Assembly: GCA_964478075.1 (NCBI GenBank)
Contig: CAYZGO010000004.1
Location: 62,001-126,000 of the forward strand
Direction of reading: 5' to 3'
From: DAOUEX01 sp034430235
GTDB taxonomy: Bacteria > Chloroflexota > Anaerolineae > UBA2200
Length of the DNA: 64,000 bases
Part shown: in pieces, positions 52,279 to 61,274 of the stretch
Layout: each line of letters opens with the position of its first letter
Position numbering within the stretch: the stretch's first letter is position 1
Translations under genes and position numbers: made by a program
Notes under the pieces: model-generated
The model's database searches: none
What the model was told of the DNA's origin: nothing
What the model saw: only the letters and a program-made list of their open reading frames with translations

Positions 52279-53130
52279 ATGCCCAAGATTGCCATAGTGA
52301 CCGATAGCGCGTGCGACCTGCCCGAAGGCCTGCAAAACAGACACGGCATCAAAGTTGTACCGCTGGTAGTACGCTTTGGCACAGAGGTCTATTTGGATGG
52401 CCAATTGACTCTGGGCGAGTTCTGGAATAAGGCACGGCAAGGACCGCCGCACCCCGAAACATCACAGCCGTCTGCCGGGATGTTTGAGGAGGCCTTCGCG
52501 CCACTGGTAGAACAAGGTTATCACATCATCTGCCTGGTCATTACCAGCAAACACAGTGGAACGTTTAACTCTGCCTACGCCGCCTCACAGAGCTTTCCCG
52601 GGCAGGTCACAGTGTTTGACACACTTTCTCTTTCGTTGGCTCAGGGGTAGCAGGCCATCGCCGCAGCCCAGGCAGCAGTAGACGGACGCAGCGTGGAAGA
52701 GATCATAGCCCTGCTGGAAAGAATCCGCGCCCGCACACACCTGCTCATCGGTTTGGACACCATCGAGTACCTGCGACGCGGTGGACGCGCTGACCAAATC
52801 ATTCCCGTGCTGGAGCGCGTGGTTCGCGTCCTGAACATCAAACCCATTTTGCAAGTAGTAGATGGCCAACTCAAGCTCCTGGGAGCCGCTCGCTCGCGTG
52901 AAAAGAGCATGCAGCGGATTCAACAGGGAATCGCCGGGTATGGGCATGCCGAGATGCTGATTGTTGCTCACACGCAGCGAGGCGACGAGGCGCCCGACTT
53001 TGGCCGCGCACTCGCTGAGCGTCTCGACTTTCCCTTCGAGGAAGTCATGATTGCTGAAGCAGGGCCTGTCCTGTCAAGCCACGCGGGGCCAGGAGTCATG
53101 GCTGCGGCCATCGTGCAGCATGTCGCCTAG
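52279..53130 (+). pseudogene. DegV family fatty-acid-binding protein, interrupted by one in-frame TAG
   Basis: MPKIAIVTDSACDLPEGL opens a DegV protein from ATG 52279 (AGGAG upstream). At 52648-52650 a TAG stops it after SLSLAQG. The same frame continues at once with QAIAAAQAAVDGRSVEE to DTIEYLRRGGRADQI, PILQVVDGQLKLL and AEAGPVLSSHAGPGVMA, all normal DegV C-terminal motifs. A single TGG-to-TAG change would explain it; related DegV proteins often have an aromatic residue here. Other genes in the window use TAG as a normal stop, so code reassignment is unlikely. Total 283 codons. Confidence 0.85.
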
Positions 53131-53152
53131 TACTACAACCTCATTTGCTTTG

Positions 53153-53240
53153 GAAACCCGTATTTCTCGCGCCTGCAACCTCAATCCGCCAGCGTTGCAG
53201 AACAGCTTCGCCAGGCAGGCAGAGGAGAAGAAGCGTTTCT
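53153..53240. repeat. Family-B inverted repeat, degenerate copy 3
   Basis: GAAACCCGTATTTCTCGCGCCTG on the left of a loop, and AGGAGAAGAAGCGTTTC on the right, related to copies at 14370 and 19719. It follows DegV, in the gap before the convergent phosphatase-like gene. Confidence 0.45.
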
Positions 53241-53352
53241 TTCCCCGCCTCTCTCGCCCTGCGGCGGCATCTGTGTGGTTGCCCGGGGCAGGACGGGCAA
53301 GCCGCTATCCCAAAGCTGCAGTACTAGCGATGCGCTTCCTATCTGGCCCCTC

Positions 53353-54891
53353 TCAGTCGTACTTGACTTTGTCGGTCACGTCAACGAGTTGATAGGGATG
53401 TCTATAACTCGAGTAGTAGCTTTGGTCGTCCAACAAGCCATAATCTGTGTGAAGATAATAGTCAAAGATCAGTCTGAAGGTATTGACAGGGGTTATGGAA
53501 TCATACAGAAGATCGCTGCCTCCTTGGGGTAGATAGTATGCATTAAAGATCCTCATCCTCTCCTTGAGCATAATCTCCGTTGGTTGTTCCCACCCGGGAC
53601 CTTTGGGGTGGCTAAAGGTTGAGGCGCCACCATGATCTGCTTGCAATACCACAATCGGCGGGACTTCTGAATTCGACAGTATCTCATCAACGAGCATTTC
53701 CACTTTTTTGTTGACGAAAATGAGCTGATTCACATAGTTCTCTGTCTGCGTCCAGACCCATCCGCTCATCTTGAGTACTGTGTCTGCAACCGGTTCCCCA
53801 TTCGCCCCAAACAAATAGGGCGGATGGGGAACAGTGATATGCGCAAGAACAAAACGCGGCCCTTCGATTCTATGCGTTACTTCAGCCAGTTTCGAGAAAG
53901 TGCCCTGCACCCTCTCTCTGGCGACGTCTCTAAGATATAGTCCGAAGGGATCTAGCATAGTCGTTTGAACCAACACTGTAAGGAATTCGTTTCCTATACC
54001 ACACGCGATATCCAAATCGGCATACTGATTGCGATCCGTTGGCCCCCAGCCGGACCTGAAATTGACGAACTTGTACCCTCTCTCTTTCAGCAAACGCATT
54101 GCTTTGCTGTTTCTGATCATCTGATAAGGCACGCTCCGGTCTTGCGACCCTACTCCCAGTGTGTCACTCAGGTAGTTAACGTATTCCATGTTCAAGGATG
54201 ATGACAGCGAAAGGAAAGTCGACGCGTAATTGCTCACGCTCTCGGAAGCTACATAGAAGCCTGCGTCTTCCAAATAGCTAGTGAATTCGCAGTTATCATA
54301 ACCATAGATCTCCTGCAGCGTGCTCGAACTGGCATAGCCATCCAAGATGATGTAGTAAATGTCCGGAAGCGTTTGTGCTTCCCCTGCATTTGTCGTGGCA
54401 GCTTCTCCGCTCTCCGCGCTTCTGTCGTCCTGCCAGACAACCCTCGTTTTGAGCTTGTAGGCGCCAATGCTAATCAGAGACATCACAACCAGGGAAGCTG
54501 CCACAATGTTCACAAAGCGCGTGAGATTGTGCAAATCCCTGCGCGTCTTCAAGCAAAAGCCAGCGCCAAGAACAAAGACAATAGCTGAGCTTAGCAGAAG
54601 ATACCTGGGCCTGCCAAGATCAAATGGGCCTATGACCAAACCGTCTATCACACTATGAATATGCCCGTACGAGAAGAAGAGTAGCAAGAAAAGGGAGACG
54701 ATTAACCCCGCCTTTCGCGTGTTCCTCAAAACAAGACTCAATAACGAGAACAAGAGGAGAGCAACGCCGAGAGCGACTGCTATCGGGACGAGAGCCTCAC
54801 TCAATAAGGCGGAACCTATGTTATTGGCATAGAGGGACAAGACGGGGTATACTGCAAAGAGCAGAGGGTGAATAACAACTGATTTATTCAT
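53353..54891 (-). CDS. Membrane-bound sulfatase/alkaline-phosphatase-superfamily protein
   Basis: A 512-residue protein. Five or so N-terminal membrane helices (about 1-155), then an extracellular catalytic domain: DIYYIILDGYASSSTL (first metal Asp), SNYASTFLSLSSSLNMEY (nucleophile region), FVLAHITVPHPPYLF and VVLQADHGGAST. The layout recalls LTA-synthase or phosphoethanolamine-transferase-type enzymes, though a transferase is not proven. The sequence is visibly AT-richer than the surroundings. It lies 148 bp after the TagF-like gene. Confidence 0.8.
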   Translation of the reverse strand: MNKSVVIHPLLFAVYPVLSLYANNIGSALLSEALVPIAVALGVALLLFSLLSLVLRNTRKAGLIVSLFLLLFFSYGHIHSVIDGLVIGPFDLGRPRYLLLSSAIVFVLGAGFCLKTRRDLHNLTRFVNIVAASLVVMSLISIGAYKLKTRVVWQDDRSAESGEAATTNAGEAQTLPDIYYIILDGYASSSTLQEIYGYDNCEFTSYLEDAGFYVASESVSNYASTFLSLSSSLNMEYVNYLSDTLGVGSQDRSVPYQMIRNSKAMRLLKERGYKFVNFRSGWGPTDRNQYADLDIACGIGNEFLTVLVQTTMLDPFGLYLRDVARERVQGTFSKLAEVTHRIEGPRFVLAHITVPHPPYLFGANGEPVADTVLKMSGWVWTQTENYVNQLIFVNKKVEMLVDEILSNSEVPPIVVLQADHGGASTFSHPKGPGWEQPTEIMLKERMRIFNAYYLPQGGSDLLYDSITPVNTFRLIFDYYLHTDYGLLDDQSYYSSYRHPYQLVDVTDKVKYD

Positions 54892-55039
54892 GATCTATCC
54901 AAGCTGGCTCCCTTGTCATCAGATACAAGGTTCCTTTGGAATTTCCGATCTTGACAAGGCTTCCTGAAAACTGCCGCGTCACCGTCACCGGCTTTCAACG
55001 CTCCACATCCATCGCGAGTATGTCTCTTCCTTCCGTGTC

Positions 55040-56212
55040 TCATTGAGTGGAACCGCATATCCGGCCGCCGTAGATATCCATTATGTAATCAGCGCCGATG
55101 TCGGACGATTTGCCAAAATTGTAAGCATACCTCCCCCGCGCGCTGACGATCTTGTCCCTGTACAATTCCCTATGCGCCAACAAATCAGAGACTATTACGC
55201 CGGCGTTGGAAACGTCATCAACGCCAATGACCTGGCCGATCTGGTCCCTAAGCAACACCTCTAGCGGCTCAATTCCGAGTCTTCCGTACTCTGGATTGCG
55301 AACCTTCCTTGGCAGATCGATGAAGAGGACCGGCCGCTCCGTGCCAAAGGCATACTCCAGCGCCACGCCCGACCAGTCGGAGACAAGCACATCTGCCTCG
55401 TGAATGAACCTTTCCGACACGGTCTCGGTATCCAGACGAAAGTTCTTGTGGAATCCAAATTCTTGCTCAAGCGCGAGAAGTTGCTCCGGCTTCTTGGCGA
55501 TTGTCATTGGATGTGGCCGGAACACTACGTCATAACCCGCGTCGAGCAGTGTGCCGATCAATTCACCAGCGCAGGTCTCGATGATACTGCAAGGCTGCCA
55601 GCTCGGTGCAATGAGCACGCATTCCCTCGGCTTCACTTCTGAAGCGGATTCCCGAAGGTAGTCTTCGTGATCGGCAAAGATCTTCTCGACTCTGTAATAG
55701 CCGACCTCGAGAAGGCACTTTGGTTCCAGACCGTAGACCTCTTCGCTACGTCGCACCTCCCGGAAGTGGTGAGGGCCAGCACAGAAGATTGTGTCGTAGT
55801 AATCAAAGGCCCCCTGCCGATAGACCATGTGAGTGCTCAGCAAGGAATGGAAGACATACACGTGATTCGTGTCGTAGACCGATCTCCTGATGTGATACTG
55901 ATTGAGGTCCGGCATGGTCATGACGACCACCTTCGCGTCCAGGAAAGCCAGGACAAAGGGAAAGAGGACATTGAAGTAAAAGGTCGTGATGTTCGGTGAG
56001 TTCCCACGCAGCATGGGGTCACTGGAGTCAGAGGTAATGTAGCACAGCTTAGCGCCATGGTTACTAATCAAGGCGTTCATCAAGCCTTCGAAAAAGGATA
56101 TGTACTGCGCTTGCGATGAATAGAAGACGATGTCCTTCAAATGCCTATCAGTTCGCTTGAAGAACCTGTAGAACGATGAGCATTCTTGCAGTAGCAAGGA
56201 GAGCTTGTTCAC
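55040..56212 (-). CDS. CDP-glycerol:poly(glycerophosphate) glycerophosphotransferase-like (TagB/TagF)
   Basis: A 390-residue GT-B polymerase of the teichoic-acid type. Landmarks: VLIAPSWQPCSIIET, VVFRPHPMT (HP motif), ADVLVSDWSGVALEYAFGTERPVLFIDLP (the S-D-x-S-x-x family block). The start is GTG 56212, with AGAGGT; it overlaps the transporter stop (GTGA). Teichoic-acid enzymes transfer polyol phosphate from a CDP-alcohol; the substrate here is inferred. Confidence 0.85.
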   Translation of the reverse strand: MNKLSLLLQECSSFYRFFKRTDRHLKDIVFYSSQAQYISFFEGLMNALISNHGAKLCYITSDSSDPMLRGNSPNITTFYFNVLFPFVLAFLDAKVVVMTMPDLNQYHIRRSVYDTNHVYVFHSLLSTHMVYRQGAFDYYDTIFCAGPHHFREVRRSEEVYGLEPKCLLEVGYYRVEKIFADHEDYLRESASEVKPRECVLIAPSWQPCSIIETCAGELIGTLLDAGYDVVFRPHPMTIAKKPEQLLALEQEFGFHKNFRLDTETVSERFIHEADVLVSDWSGVALEYAFGTERPVLFIDLPRKVRNPEYGRLGIEPLEVLLRDQIGQVIGVDDVSNAGVIVSDLLAHRELYRDKIVSARGRYAYNFGKSSDIGADYIMDIYGGRICGSTQ

Positions 56213-57534
56213 AAATACCTCTGCTGGGGCGGCTTGTGACGCCATAGCGGGATCATCACCGCCGCTCCCAGGAACGCGCAGGCAATCCAGAAAGCAAAGC
56301 CCGCGTTCCATCCCCAGCGGTCGACCAGCAAACCGGTACCAACCGCTTGCAAGCCCGCGCCCAGATAGCCCCAACCATCAATGAACCCCGTGGCCGACGC
56401 TGCAGCCTTGCGCGTCCCAAAGTCCATCGGCGCCGCAGCTATGATCATGACGTGCGCTCCAAACACGGCGAACCCAACCGTCGCCAGCATGATCAGCCCC
56501 AGAAGCCACTGATTCACCGGCACGGCAAAACACCACGCGCAGGCCAAAATGCCAGCCAGCACCAGACTGATGACGGCCACCGGCGACCGACGGGACTGAA
56601 AACAACGATCGCTTGCCCACCCGGCAAACACCGCCCCCAGGGCGCCTGCAATGGGGAAGATCACCGCCGAGTAAGCCGCTTTGTCAATGCCTGCTTTCTG
56701 GGTCTCAAAGAGATAGGTCGGCGCCCACGTCAGGAAACCGTAGCGCATAATATTCACGAAGAACAACCCAAAGCCCATCAGCCAGACTCGACTATTGCCA
56801 ATACTATGCTTCAGAGTGTAGCGCAGGCCTAGGTATTTGTCCTCAGACCTGCCCTCTGTCTCTTCCGAAGCCTCTCCACCTCTCTCGAACTCCTCCAACG
56901 TTGGCAAACCAACACTCTCAGGGGAGTTTCTGGCTCTGAGATACCAATGAACGGCCGATAGCAGCAGCAGAGTGCACGGAATGAAGAACGTCGCCCGCCA
57001 ACCAAACCGGGCGGCGATGAACCCGGCAAGGGCCACGGAAATAGCGCCGCCCAGAATGTAACTGGTGCCCAGCCGGCCGGACATCTTTCCCCGCATAGAG
57101 GGTGGGAACCAATTGGCTAATGTCTTGACAGTCGGCGCCCAGCCCATGGACTGCGCGTAGCCGTTGATCGCCCAGATAATGATCATCACTACCATCGCCT
57201 GGCTGAAGCCAAACAACAGGTTCGCCAGCGCCGAGACAGCGAGACCAACGGTGATCAACACACGAGCGCCCAGCCGATCAGCCAGTTGACCGTTGATAAA
57301 CTGTCCGATAGCGTAGGCCCAGAAAAGTGCCGTTCCGATGGCCCCCACATCCGCCCGCGTCCACCCAAAGTCGGCCATGATGCCCGGCAAAGCCACAGAA
57401 AAGTTGACACGTCCCAGGTAGTAGGATGCATAAGTGATCCAGAGGATTAAGAAAACACGTCGGCGCCAACCTTCGAGCACGCTTACCTGTTGTGCCCGCC
57501 TGCGCCTAGCCGCAGAAACAGCAGAATCAGCCAT
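56209..57534 (-). CDS. MFS transporter, organophosphate:phosphate antiporter-like
   Basis: A 441-residue permease with about 12 helices. ITYASYYLGRVNFSVALPGI at the start and NGYAQSMGWAPTVKTLANWFPPSMRGKMSG are characteristic of the OPA (GlpT/UhpT/UhpC) group. A cytoplasmic loop of about 30 charged residues separates the halves. It may take up glycerol-3-phosphate or another phospho-compound. It is translated from ATG 57534 (GAGGGAG), 46 bp after the fusion gene, and overlaps the TagF-like gene. Confidence 0.85.
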   Translation of the reverse strand: MADSAVSAARRRRAQQVSVLEGWRRRVFLILWITYASYYLGRVNFSVALPGIMADFGWTRADVGAIGTALFWAYAIGQFINGQLADRLGARVLITVGLAVSALANLLFGFSQAMVVMIIIWAINGYAQSMGWAPTVKTLANWFPPSMRGKMSGRLGTSYILGGAISVALAGFIAARFGWRATFFIPCTLLLLSAVHWYLRARNSPESVGLPTLEEFERGGEASEETEGRSEDKYLGLRYTLKHSIGNSRVWLMGFGLFFVNIMRYGFLTWAPTYLFETQKAGIDKAAYSAVIFPIAGALGAVFAGWASDRCFQSRRSPVAVISLVLAGILACAWCFAVPVNQWLLGLIMLATVGFAVFGAHVMIIAAAPMDFGTRKAAASATGFIDGWGYLGAGLQAVGTGLLVDRWGWNAGFAFWIACAFLGAAVMIPLWRHKPPQQRYL

Positions 57535-57580
57535 TATCACATCTCCCTCGTCACTAGGAACGCTTCTTCTCGTGACTGTA

Positions 57581-59086
57581 CTATCGCTTGCGCCCCAGCA
57601 GGATAACGTACCTAAAGTCACACAGCACGTCGTCGCCAGCGAGTGTCATGTTGTAGTACTGCTTGCCTGTCTCGTCCAGGTTCAAGTGCATTTGCATGAT
57701 CCTGTCCTGTTGCTCCTGGGGCAGCCCGCTGTTCTGCAGCCAGTTGCCGATGCTGACCTGTGGCGACGTATGCTTCAGCACCTGCTCGACCTGAAAACCC
57801 CCGCCTGTCATCAGCGCCACGAGGTCCTCTTCAAAAAACGTTAGTCGCTCCTCCTTCAGCGCGAACATGCGCGTGTACCAGTCCCCTAGCGAGCGGTCGG
57901 GCGGCACACCTTCCGAAAGCACCATCACGCCTCCTGGCTTCAGCACCCGGTAGCACTCCCTAATCGCTTGATCGCCACCCTCGATCAGGTGATGGAAGAT
58001 CATGCGCGCCATCACCTTGTCGAACCGCTTGTCGGGAAACCGCAGCTTGCGAACGTCTCCCTCTTCAAAGACCTCGTTCGCCACCCGTGACGCCCAGGCA
58101 AGCGCCAGCATTTGCGGCGAGGTGTCAACACCCACCACCTCAGCCACGAACGGCGATACGGCATGCGCTACAGTGCCTGCGCCGGTGCCCACGTCCAGTA
58201 CCCGGTCCGTGGGTTGGAAATCCCCTGCTGCCACGAGAGCCTGCAAATATCCTTCCCGCCGGGCCCACTCAAGCTGTTCGTACCTCCTGGCTCTCACCGC
58301 CCAGAACTCCCGCTCCAGACCTCGCTCACCCGAAGTGTCCAACCACCGCCGGGCCCGCGCCAAGTCCTGGGGCGTGTCCAGTTCGGCCCAGTCCCCCCAG
58401 ATATCTACCGGCTCCACGCACACGCCCAGGTCAATCAGCTCCTGAATCATGTCAGTCAGATAGGCCACCCGGATGTTCGGTGCCTTGTGGAACGGGCGCG
58501 CCAGGTACTCGTCGCGGATCTCGTTGTAGCGGTCGCGCATTAGGCGCGCCGCCCCCTGGCTGAACTTGGCCAGGCCGATGAATTCCCCGTAGGCCTGTTC
58601 AGACGGCAGGTGTTTGCCGATCTCCACCACTCGTCCGTTGTCCACCACAACTTTCTCGGCCTGAGACTCTGGATGAAGAGTGCGGCCCATGTATGCCTTC
58701 CGCCAGTCCCGGTCCACCACCAGTGCAATCTCGGCGTCGCTGGCTGTCAGTCGCTGTGCCGCACTGCGCCGGTACACAATGTCAGAGTAGGACACCACGA
58801 CCGCCGTGTCCATCTCCGGCGCGGCGTACATGAGCGACTCCAGAATGTTATTGTCCGCCCACTCCGTATTATTGTAGAACCGCAGATGCGGGTAGGTCTG
58901 TACGACTTTCTCCACGTGGTACCCACCGATGAAGACGACGTCATCAATCCCGGCGTGCGCGAGCGAATCCAGAATCCAATCCAGCACACGCTGCGCCCCC
59001 ACCCCATCCATCATACACTTCGGTATGCTTGCCGTCTCTGGCATCAGGCGGATGCCCCGTCCGGCTCCTATTATGATTGCTTTCAT
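57581..59086 (-). CDS. LicC-like nucleotidyltransferase fused to a class I methyltransferase
   Basis: A 501-residue two-domain protein. Domain 1 (about 1-240) begins MKAIIIGAGRGIRLMPETA and has IPKCMMDGVG, YNNTEWADNNILESLMYA, VVVSYSDIVYRR (metal Asp) and VDIWGDWAELDTPQDL; this matches LicC/phosphocholine or aminoethylphosphonate cytidylyltransferases. Domain 2 (about 265-500) has RVLDVGTGAGTVAHAV, FEEGDVRKLRFPDKRFDKVMARMIFHHL and YRVLKPGGVMVLSEG, the SAM motifs of UbiE-type methyltransferases. The start is ATG 59086. The substrate of either domain is unknown. Confidence 0.85.
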   Translation of the reverse strand: MKAIIIGAGRGIRLMPETASIPKCMMDGVGAQRVLDWILDSLAHAGIDDVVFIGGYHVEKVVQTYPHLRFYNNTEWADNNILESLMYAAPEMDTAVVVSYSDIVYRRSAAQRLTASDAEIALVVDRDWRKAYMGRTLHPESQAEKVVVDNGRVVEIGKHLPSEQAYGEFIGLAKFSQGAARLMRDRYNEIRDEYLARPFHKAPNIRVAYLTDMIQELIDLGVCVEPVDIWGDWAELDTPQDLARARRWLDTSGERGLEREFWAVRARRYEQLEWARREGYLQALVAAGDFQPTDRVLDVGTGAGTVAHAVSPFVAEVVGVDTSPQMLALAWASRVANEVFEEGDVRKLRFPDKRFDKVMARMIFHHLIEGGDQAIRECYRVLKPGGVMVLSEGVPPDRSLGDWYTRMFALKEERLTFFEEDLVALMTGGGFQVEQVLKHTSPQVSIGNWLQNSGLPQEQQDRIMQMHLNLDETGKQYYNMTLAGDDVLCDFRYVILLGRKR

Positions 59087-59144
59087 ACCACTATGAGCAG
59101 GACGAGACCCACTTGCATCCCGAAACGAGCTCGGGGTATTCCCG

Positions 59145-59381
59145 CTAGTCATCATCCTTTTCCTGTTCTTGCCCTCTGGAGAATAGATTCTTGAAGAAGA
59201 CCTTGATCTTATTCCAGTATGCCTTTACCATAAAGAATCCACCGACCAAGACAGCCATAAGCATCTGAACCGCGAGGTTGCCAGTTGATGGGTCAATGTA
59301 GGCACAAGCTTTCTGAGGCAAGATCAGACAGAACAGAGAAAGGACAGCAAGTGCCCTGATTAACCGTGTTAGGTATTCCAT
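59145..59381 (-). CDS. Small membrane protein with YIDPSTG motif
   Basis: A 78-residue protein: a signal or first helix (ALAVLSLFCLILP), then AYIDPSTGNLAVQMLMAVLVGGFFMVKAYWNKIKVFFKNLF. The YIDPxTG-then-helix-then basic K/F-rich turn is a recurrent small family often near phosphodiesterase or polysaccharide genes; function unknown. It ends 58 bp before the nucleotidyltransferase-methyltransferase gene and likely leads the unit. Confidence 0.75.
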   Translation of the reverse strand: MEYLTRLIRALAVLSLFCLILPQKACAYIDPSTGNLAVQMLMAVLVGGFFMVKAYWNKIKVFFKNLFSRGQEQEKDDD

Positions 59382-59884
59382 CGTGATTCCCTTCGCCTAG
59401 ATTGAGGCAAGTCTGATTATGAGCACTACGCATGGTATTCCAGGTACCCAACTGCGTAGCGCCGGAAATATAACACAGGCTCTCTCAAAAGGCAAAACTC
59501 CCTCCCGCTCACACCTGAGCAGGCCATGAAATGTCCCACTTTGCCGCGCGCTCGCTGAGCGCCCTAAACTCTAGGTGTGAGTTCCGCACAATTTGAGAAC
59601 AAGGCGGGCCTGAGAAGGTCCCAAGCCTGCCAAGTAGCGACAGGATGAACGACACCAAGATAAGTTGGGAGGCCATCCACCTGTCTTGCGACGGCAAGGC
59701 GAATCCTCCACGAATACTCTACAACGCCATTCGTGTATTCGCCGCTCGTGCTCTGCATGCCCTCGCTTTGCATGCCCTACGGGCGACGGGCGACGGGCGA
59801 CCGCCATGACGGGGTGTGCTCATTCGTGGAGGGCAATCATGGCTGTAATCGTTGTCCAGAGTCCCAATCCCTCATCCCTGATCT
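59382..59884. other. Gap with an inverted repeat and no clear gene
   Basis: CTCACACCT (59509) and AGGTGTGAG (59574) form an inverted pair. The part at 59746-59801 recurs inverted at 63566-63614. A minus frame (GEYTNGVVEYSWRIRLAVA) may be protein debris but I cannot assign it. Confidence 0.5.
59746..59801. repeat. Family-D repeat, copy 1
   Basis: TCGTGCTCTGCATGCCC, then CTCGCTTTGCATGCCC and GGGCGAC units. Nearly identical, in opposite orientation, to 63566-63614, about 3.8 kb away. Confidence 0.8.
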
Positions 59885-60889
59885 TTAGTAGTAAATCGTC
59901 TCCACCATCGGCTCGAATAGGGCCCGATAGCCATCGTCTGTGGACCCTATACACGCTCCACTGAGCGGGCAGCGGCCAGGACAATCGTATCGAAAAGACA
60001 AACGTACGCTGCATTGCGTAAAGTCGCACTGCTCACAGCGGGCTCGGCGCGCATAGTGACAACAACTCCGCCCAATAGTCCAGAAGAGTTCGTCCAGAGT
60101 AAAGACCTCGATACCAGACAACTCTTCTACGCGCTTGTAGGCCCATTTGACCGCTGAGCGGATTTCATCCTCTTCGGCACAAGTCGCAGGCACCTTTCCC
60201 CTCAGGCGCTGCAGCAGTTGTTCGTCGGACACCTGCACTATACCGCTGCGCAGAGCCACACGCAACAGGTGATAGTCCACTGGGATAAACAGGTGCTGCT
60301 TATCCTTCGCCTCCCACAGGCCAAGCCGCTGCCAGATCTTCAAGAGGACAAAAGCCTTCTTCAGGTGCGGATCGTAGTATCCGGCGAGTTCCGACAGCAC
60401 GTCAAGGAGCCCCTTTCCATCGTCTCGCCTCAGATAGCCACCGCTTTCAGTCAGCAACTGCCCCAGTGCCCCACCATACCTTCGCAGCAGGGCCATTGCT
60501 GTCTCCTGTAACAGCTTTGCACGCTCCTCCCCTCGGTTGATCAGCGGGCGGGCAGGATCGCCCTTCGCCGAGAAGATGGCCTTGAAGCGCTCTGGCGTGA
60601 TGGTAGCCAGACGCTGTGCAGAAAAGGCCTCCGCATCCCGCTGGACTTGGCGCCGTGCCAGGGCGAAGAACAGGTCCGAGCCATGATAGGACTGGCCATC
60701 CAGAGTGGCGCTCATGCCCTTGAAATCGAACAGCAAAGTGCAGAGAAAGAAGTAGCACTCGCGCAGCTGCAGCGGCGTGAGATCAGGCAAGGAGCTTTCA
60801 ATCGTAGCATACACAGCGGCCTGTAGATTCAGCTCCCTCAGGCGGTTCGCAATGAGCGCACAGCGTGCTTCATCAACTGTCACTGGCAT
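59885..60889 (-). CDS. Conserved hypothetical with a C-terminal cysteine cluster (possibly HhH-GPD-like Fe-S)
   Basis: A 334-residue protein. I do not recognise a firm family. Two features recall DNA glycosylases of the endonuclease III superfamily: HLFIPVDYHLLRVALRSGIV resembles the VDxHVxRVxxRxG block, and SCCHYARRARCEQCDFTQC has C-x7-C-x2-C-x4-C, close to the Fe-S loop. Two more cysteines follow (CPGRCPLSGAC). The N-terminal half is helical. ATG 60889 has GAGGTTGT. An Fe-S nucleic-acid-binding protein is an inference only. Confidence 0.6.
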   Translation of the reverse strand: MPVTVDEARCALIANRLRELNLQAAVYATIESSLPDLTPLQLRECYFFLCTLLFDFKGMSATLDGQSYHGSDLFFALARRQVQRDAEAFSAQRLATITPERFKAIFSAKGDPARPLINRGEERAKLLQETAMALLRRYGGALGQLLTESGGYLRRDDGKGLLDVLSELAGYYDPHLKKAFVLLKIWQRLGLWEAKDKQHLFIPVDYHLLRVALRSGIVQVSDEQLLQRLRGKVPATCAEEDEIRSAVKWAYKRVEELSGIEVFTLDELFWTIGRSCCHYARRARCEQCDFTQCSVRLSFRYDCPGRCPLSGACIGSTDDGYRALFEPMVETIYY

Positions 60890-61046
60890 AAGGACAACCT
60901 CGTACTTTCAAGTAGCGATACCAGGGCTGGCAAACTGAGCCAAGCCCACAACAGTAGGTATCACATCACCTGTTTCCCGGAAAACAGTATACGATGAATT
61001 GGCCTCCTGTGCAAGCCACTCTCTTCGTGGGCTTGGGCATAAGCAG

Positions 61047-61143
61047 ACCCTCCCGGAGGTTACCAACAACGCCTTGCACTTTGTGCGATCTGTCAAGCGT
61101 CCCGGCGGGGCACTCACCATGCCATCAGAACCTCCGGGAGGGT
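61047..61143. repeat. Family-A long form (97 bp), copy 6
   Basis: Perfect 15-bp ends ACCCTCCCGGAGGTT and AACCTCCGGGAGGGT; interior with GGTTACCAACAACG, GGGGCACTCACCATG and ATCAGAA, shared with copy 5. It ends 20 bp before the methyltransferase promoter. Confidence 0.88.
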
Positions 61144-61163
61144 TCGCCTGGTGCAACAAACTG

Positions 61164-61192
61164 TTGCCCACTGAGGGAACTTGTGCTATACT
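61164..61192 (+). promoter_or_regulatory. Promoter of the methyltransferase gene
   Basis: TTGCCC (61164-61169), 17 bp, TATACT (61187-61192). Start near 61199, leader about 76 nt. Confidence 0.5.
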
Positions 61193-61274
61193 GCGTCAGG
61201 GTTGGCAGTACGCAGCCAAGGGTCTTTTTCACTCCCCTTCGAAAAGGTGTTGGGCAAAGAATCGGAGCATAGGA

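Noticed and set aside
52279..53130. TAG as a sense codon in this genome
   Set aside because: Several intact genes in the window, such as galU, end in TAG, so reassignment is unlikely.
60999..61274. N-terminal extension of the methyltransferase
   Set aside because: It is the 97-bp repeat and promoter region read through; the ATG at 61275 has the ribosome site.
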